From assembly GCF_016863315.1 (NCBI RefSeq), contig NZ_BOOQ01000013.1, forward strand, positions 1-64,000: 64,000 bases of DNA. The letters run 5' to 3'. Of this stretch, positions 62,168 to 64,000 are shown one piece after another. Positions within the stretch are counted from its first letter, which is position 1. Each line of letters opens with the position of its first letter. Below the pieces are notes generated by a model. That model was given only the letters and a program-made list of their open reading frames with translations, did no database searches and was not told where the DNA came from. A program made the position numbers and the translations under genes. This DNA is from Planotetraspora silvatica (GTDB lineage: Bacteria > Actinomycetota > Actinomycetes > Streptosporangiales > Streptosporangiaceae).

Positions 62168-62686
62168 CTACTCCGACTCGCCGAGATCGAACAGGCCCGG
62201 CGGGGCGGCGACGACGAGCAGGCCCTTCTCGAGGTCGATCTCGGGTACGAGCGCCTTGACGAACGGCACGTAGACCTCGTCCCGGGACGGGCGGCGCACC
62301 ACCAGCAGGTCCTGGCCGTGGTGGAGGACCTCGGCGACCTCCCCCACGCTCTCCCCGTCGGTCGTCACGACGGTGAGGCCCACGAGTTGGTGATCGTGGA
62401 ACTCGTCCGGATCGTCCAGCGCGGGGATGTCGGCGGAGTCGACCACCAGCAGCGTGCCGCGCAGCGTCTCCGCGGCGTCCCTGTCGTGCACGCCGGCGAT
62501 GGCGAGCAGCAGGATCCCGGCGTTCCAGCGAGCCCGCTCGACCACGAGCGGCCCCAGACCTGCGGGTTCGGTGGCCAGAGCCGTACCAGGGGCGAAACGC
62601 TGCTCGGGGTCGTCGGTGCGCACCTCGATCGTGACCTCGCCCCGCACTCCGTGCGGCCGGCCGATCCTGCCCACGACTAGCTGCAC
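62168..62686 (-). CDS. rimM: 16S rRNA-processing protein RimM
   Basis: The 172-residue protein has the N-terminal RimM barrel (VVGRIGRPHGVRGEVTIEVRTD) and the PRC barrel (VDSADIPALDDPDEFHDHQLVGL to PFVKALVPEID). It assists 30S maturation with S19. GTG start at 62686. It precedes trmD by 13 bases. Confidence 0.95.
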   Translation of the reverse strand: MQLVVGRIGRPHGVRGEVTIEVRTDDPEQRFAPGTALATEPAGLGPLVVERARWNAGILLLAIAGVHDRDAAETLRGTLLVVDSADIPALDDPDEFHDHQLVGLTVVTTDGESVGEVAEVLHHGQDLLVVRRPSRDEVYVPFVKALVPEIDLEKGLLVVAAPPGLFDLGESE

Positions 62687-62751
62687 TTGTCGCCTTCCTC
62701 CGAACGTCTGTGGAACCTCGGTCGCGACGTCGTCACGGCCCCTGAAACGAA

Positions 62752-62781
62752 CCGGGGGACCCTCGCATGAGGGTCCCCCGG
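62752..62781. terminator. 12-bp hairpin between khpA and rimM
   Basis: CCGGGGGACCCT (62752-62763) pairs perfectly with AGGGTCCCCCGG (62770-62781) around a six-base loop. On the coding strand it is followed by TTCGTTTC. It lies 14 bases after the khpA stop and so may terminate or attenuate transcription within this ribosomal cluster. Confidence 0.75.
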
Positions 62782-62795
62782 CCGTACGGTTCTAC

Positions 62796-63038
62796 TCAGC
62801 GGGCCTCGTCCAGATCGACCAGGTCGACCCGCACGTACTTGCCGTCGGCCAAGGCGGTCACCACGGTGCGCAGCGCCTTCGCCGTACGGCCCCCGCGGCC
62901 GATTACCTTGCCGAGGTCCTCGGGATGTACCCGAACCTCGAGGACGCGCCCGGTGCGAATGCGCCGGGCTCGGACCCGGACCTCGTCGGGATGCTCGACG
63001 ATGCCCTTAACCAGGTGCTCGAGGGCTTCCTCGAGCAC
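62796..63038 (-). CDS. khpA: KH-domain RNA-binding protein KhpA
   Basis: The 80-residue protein has one KH domain: EEALEHLVKGIVEHPDEVRVR, VHPEDLGKVIGRGGRTAKALRTVV with the GxxG loop. KhpA works with KhpB on RNAs in cell division and translation. The GTG start (63038) is one base after the rpsP stop. It forms a unit with rpsP, as in most actinomycetes. Confidence 0.95.
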   Translation of the reverse strand: MLEEALEHLVKGIVEHPDEVRVRARRIRTGRVLEVRVHPEDLGKVIGRGGRTAKALRTVVTALADGKYVRVDLVDLDEAR

Positions 63039-63039
63039 C

Positions 63040-63489
63040 TCAGGACCCGCCTTCCGGCTTCTCCTCGGCGGCGGGCGCCTCAGTGGTCTCTTCGGCCTTG
63101 GCCGGCTTCTTGGCCTTCTTCGGCGTGGTGGCGGCACCGGTGTCGCTGGACAGCGACTCCTTGGCCGCGGCCTCGTAGGCGGCGTGACGGTCGGCCTTCG
63201 GCTCGGCGACCAGGAGCGGCGCCGGAGCGGCCTCGCCCTTGAACTTCTGCCAGTCGCCGGTCAGCTTGAAAAGCTTGAGAACCGGGTCGGTCGGCTGTGC
63301 GCCGACGCTCAGCCAGTACTGTGCCCGGTCGGAGTTCACCTCGATGCGCGAGGGGTGCTCCTTCGGGTGGTACAGGCCGATCTCTTCGATCGCACGGCCG
63401 TCACGCTTGGTGCGGCTGTCGGCGACGACGATGCGGTACTGCGGGTTACGGATCATCCCGAGCCGCTTGAGCTTGATCTTGACTGCCAC
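63040..63489 (-). CDS. rpsP: 30S ribosomal protein S16
   Basis: The 149-residue protein has the S16 core (1-85; [26 protein letters not shown]-like start and [11 protein letters not shown]) and an Ala/Lys/Glu-rich tail of ~60 residues, as is usual in actinomycetes. Start GTG 63489. The upstream space contains a TCTCATCG-N9-CGATGAGA hairpin (63530-63554) and a bulged GGCGGG/CCCGCC hairpin near 63580-63603. Confidence 0.96.
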   Translation of the reverse strand: MAVKIKLKRLGMIRNPQYRIVVADSRTKRDGRAIEEIGLYHPKEHPSRIEVNSDRAQYWLSVGAQPTDPVLKLFKLTGDWQKFKGEAAPAPLLVAEPKADRHAAYEAAAKESLSSDTGAATTPKKAKKPAKAEETTEAPAAEEKPEGGS

Positions 63490-63721
63490 GGGTGTGGTCT
63501 CTCCTGCATTAGAGCGTGGGTGAGCGGTGTCTCATCGAGTGGGGCACGATGAGAGCCCGCCCGAGGGACAGACGCGACCGGCGGGGGTGAGAGGGCACCC
63601 GCCATGGCCACGATGTTCCAGCTAGACATTCTGCCAGACACTCACAGGTGCTCGGCCAATCGCCGCCGATGTGACGTCGACGAATTCGTGATCGAGACGC
63701 GGATCGGCGGCCGGAGAAGGC

Positions 63722-64000
63722 TTACTGCTGGCCGGGGAGCTTGAACTTGGACGGGTCGAACCCGGGCGGAAGCTGCAGATTGCCGAGCGCGCCGCCACGA
63801 GGCTGGGGGGTCTCCTCCGCCCCGGACTTGATCTGCCCCGCCTTGCGGGGGTCGCCGCTCACACGGCGGCCCTTCTTGGCCTTCTGCGCCTTCTGCGCCT
63901 TGTTCCGGCCTCCCGGCATGCCGGGGATCCCCATGCCCTGGCTCATCCGCTTCATCATCTTCTGCGCTTCGAAGAAACGGACCACGAGTCCGCTCACCTC
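63722..64000 (-). CDS. ffh: signal recognition particle protein Ffh, C-terminal end (partial)
   Basis: The last 92 codons of the gene are present; the rest lies beyond the right edge. They code for the end of the methionine-rich M domain (SGLVVRFFEAQKMMKRMSQGMGIPGMPGG), which binds signal peptides and 4.5S RNA, and a basic Lys/Gly/Pro tail. Frame and neighbour rpsP agree with ffh. TAA stop at 63722-63724. Confidence 0.9.
   Translation of the reverse strand, partial: EVSGLVVRFFEAQKMMKRMSQGMGIPGMPGGRNKAQKAQKAKKGRRVSGDPRKAGQIKSGAEETPQPRGGALGNLQLPPGFDPSKFKLPGQQ

Overview
The window is chromosomal DNA from a high-GC actinomycete. The evidence is strong GC bias at third codon positions, frequent GTG/TTG starts, ATGA/GTGA gene overlaps, an AfsR/SARP regulator, a DUF222 (13E12-type) HNH gene, DivIVA-like proteins, and the actinobacterial order ffh - rpsP - KH - rimM - trmD - rplS - lepB - rnhB - DUF2469 together with rpsB - tsf - pyrH - frr - cdsA - rlmN. 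A member of the Streptosporangiaceae or a related family fits, but no rRNA or other decisive marker is present, so family rank is only a guess.

Layout. 1-3.7 kb: a largely empty left edge, an AI-2E-type permease, a hypothetical protein, a GT87-like membrane glycosyltransferase and a 33-residue membrane peptide. 3.7-10.1 kb: four secreted GH18 chitinases in one direction, interrupted by a mirror-symmetric repeat structure (7047-7346). 10.5-25.3 kb: accessory genes (DrrAB-type ABC exporter, AfsR-like regulator, siderophore-interacting flavoprotein, SBP56 methanethiol-oxidase-like protein with a coupled membrane protein, LeuE-like exporter, F420-type oxidoreductase, SDR, DMT permease, GT4). 25.3-33.9 kb: a polyamine uptake and oxidation operon (aldehyde dehydrogenase, potA, potD, potB, potC, FAD amine oxidase) with a divergent Lrp/AsnC regulator and a phosphotriesterase-like protein that lacks the family's metal ligands. 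33.9-41.1 kb: cyclase, nitrilase, a small repeat ORF, a DivIVA-like protein, an ABC pair and an SOS-controlled DUF222-HNH gene. 41.1-48 kb: the rlmN-cdsA-frr-pyrH-tsf-rpsB translation cluster. 48.1-52.6 kb: an ArsR-type regulator/MFS divergon, a CoA-transferase and a hydrolase. 52.7-57.8 kb: YraN - YifB - dprA - xerC facing an M23 peptidase. 58-64 kb: DUF2469, rnhB, two lepB genes, rplS, trmD, rimM, khpA, rpsP and the 3' end of ffh.

The chitinases would degrade chitin outside the cell; a perfect 17-bp palindrome upstream of the first gene is a candidate operator. In the polyamine operon, PotABCD imports putrescine or spermidine, the FAD oxidase makes the aminoaldehyde and the dehydrogenase oxidises it.

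The most unusual features are the intergenic mirror array (six copies of GTGATCATGCAC, three in each orientation at an exact 53-bp period, flanked by a C-tract and a G-quadruplex-like G-tract), and a recurring 15-bp (five-codon) repeat habit between about 34 and 58 kb that has produced low-complexity protein tails and two small ORFs with good ribosome binding sites. No tRNA, rRNA, insertion sequence, prophage or CRISPR array was recognised.
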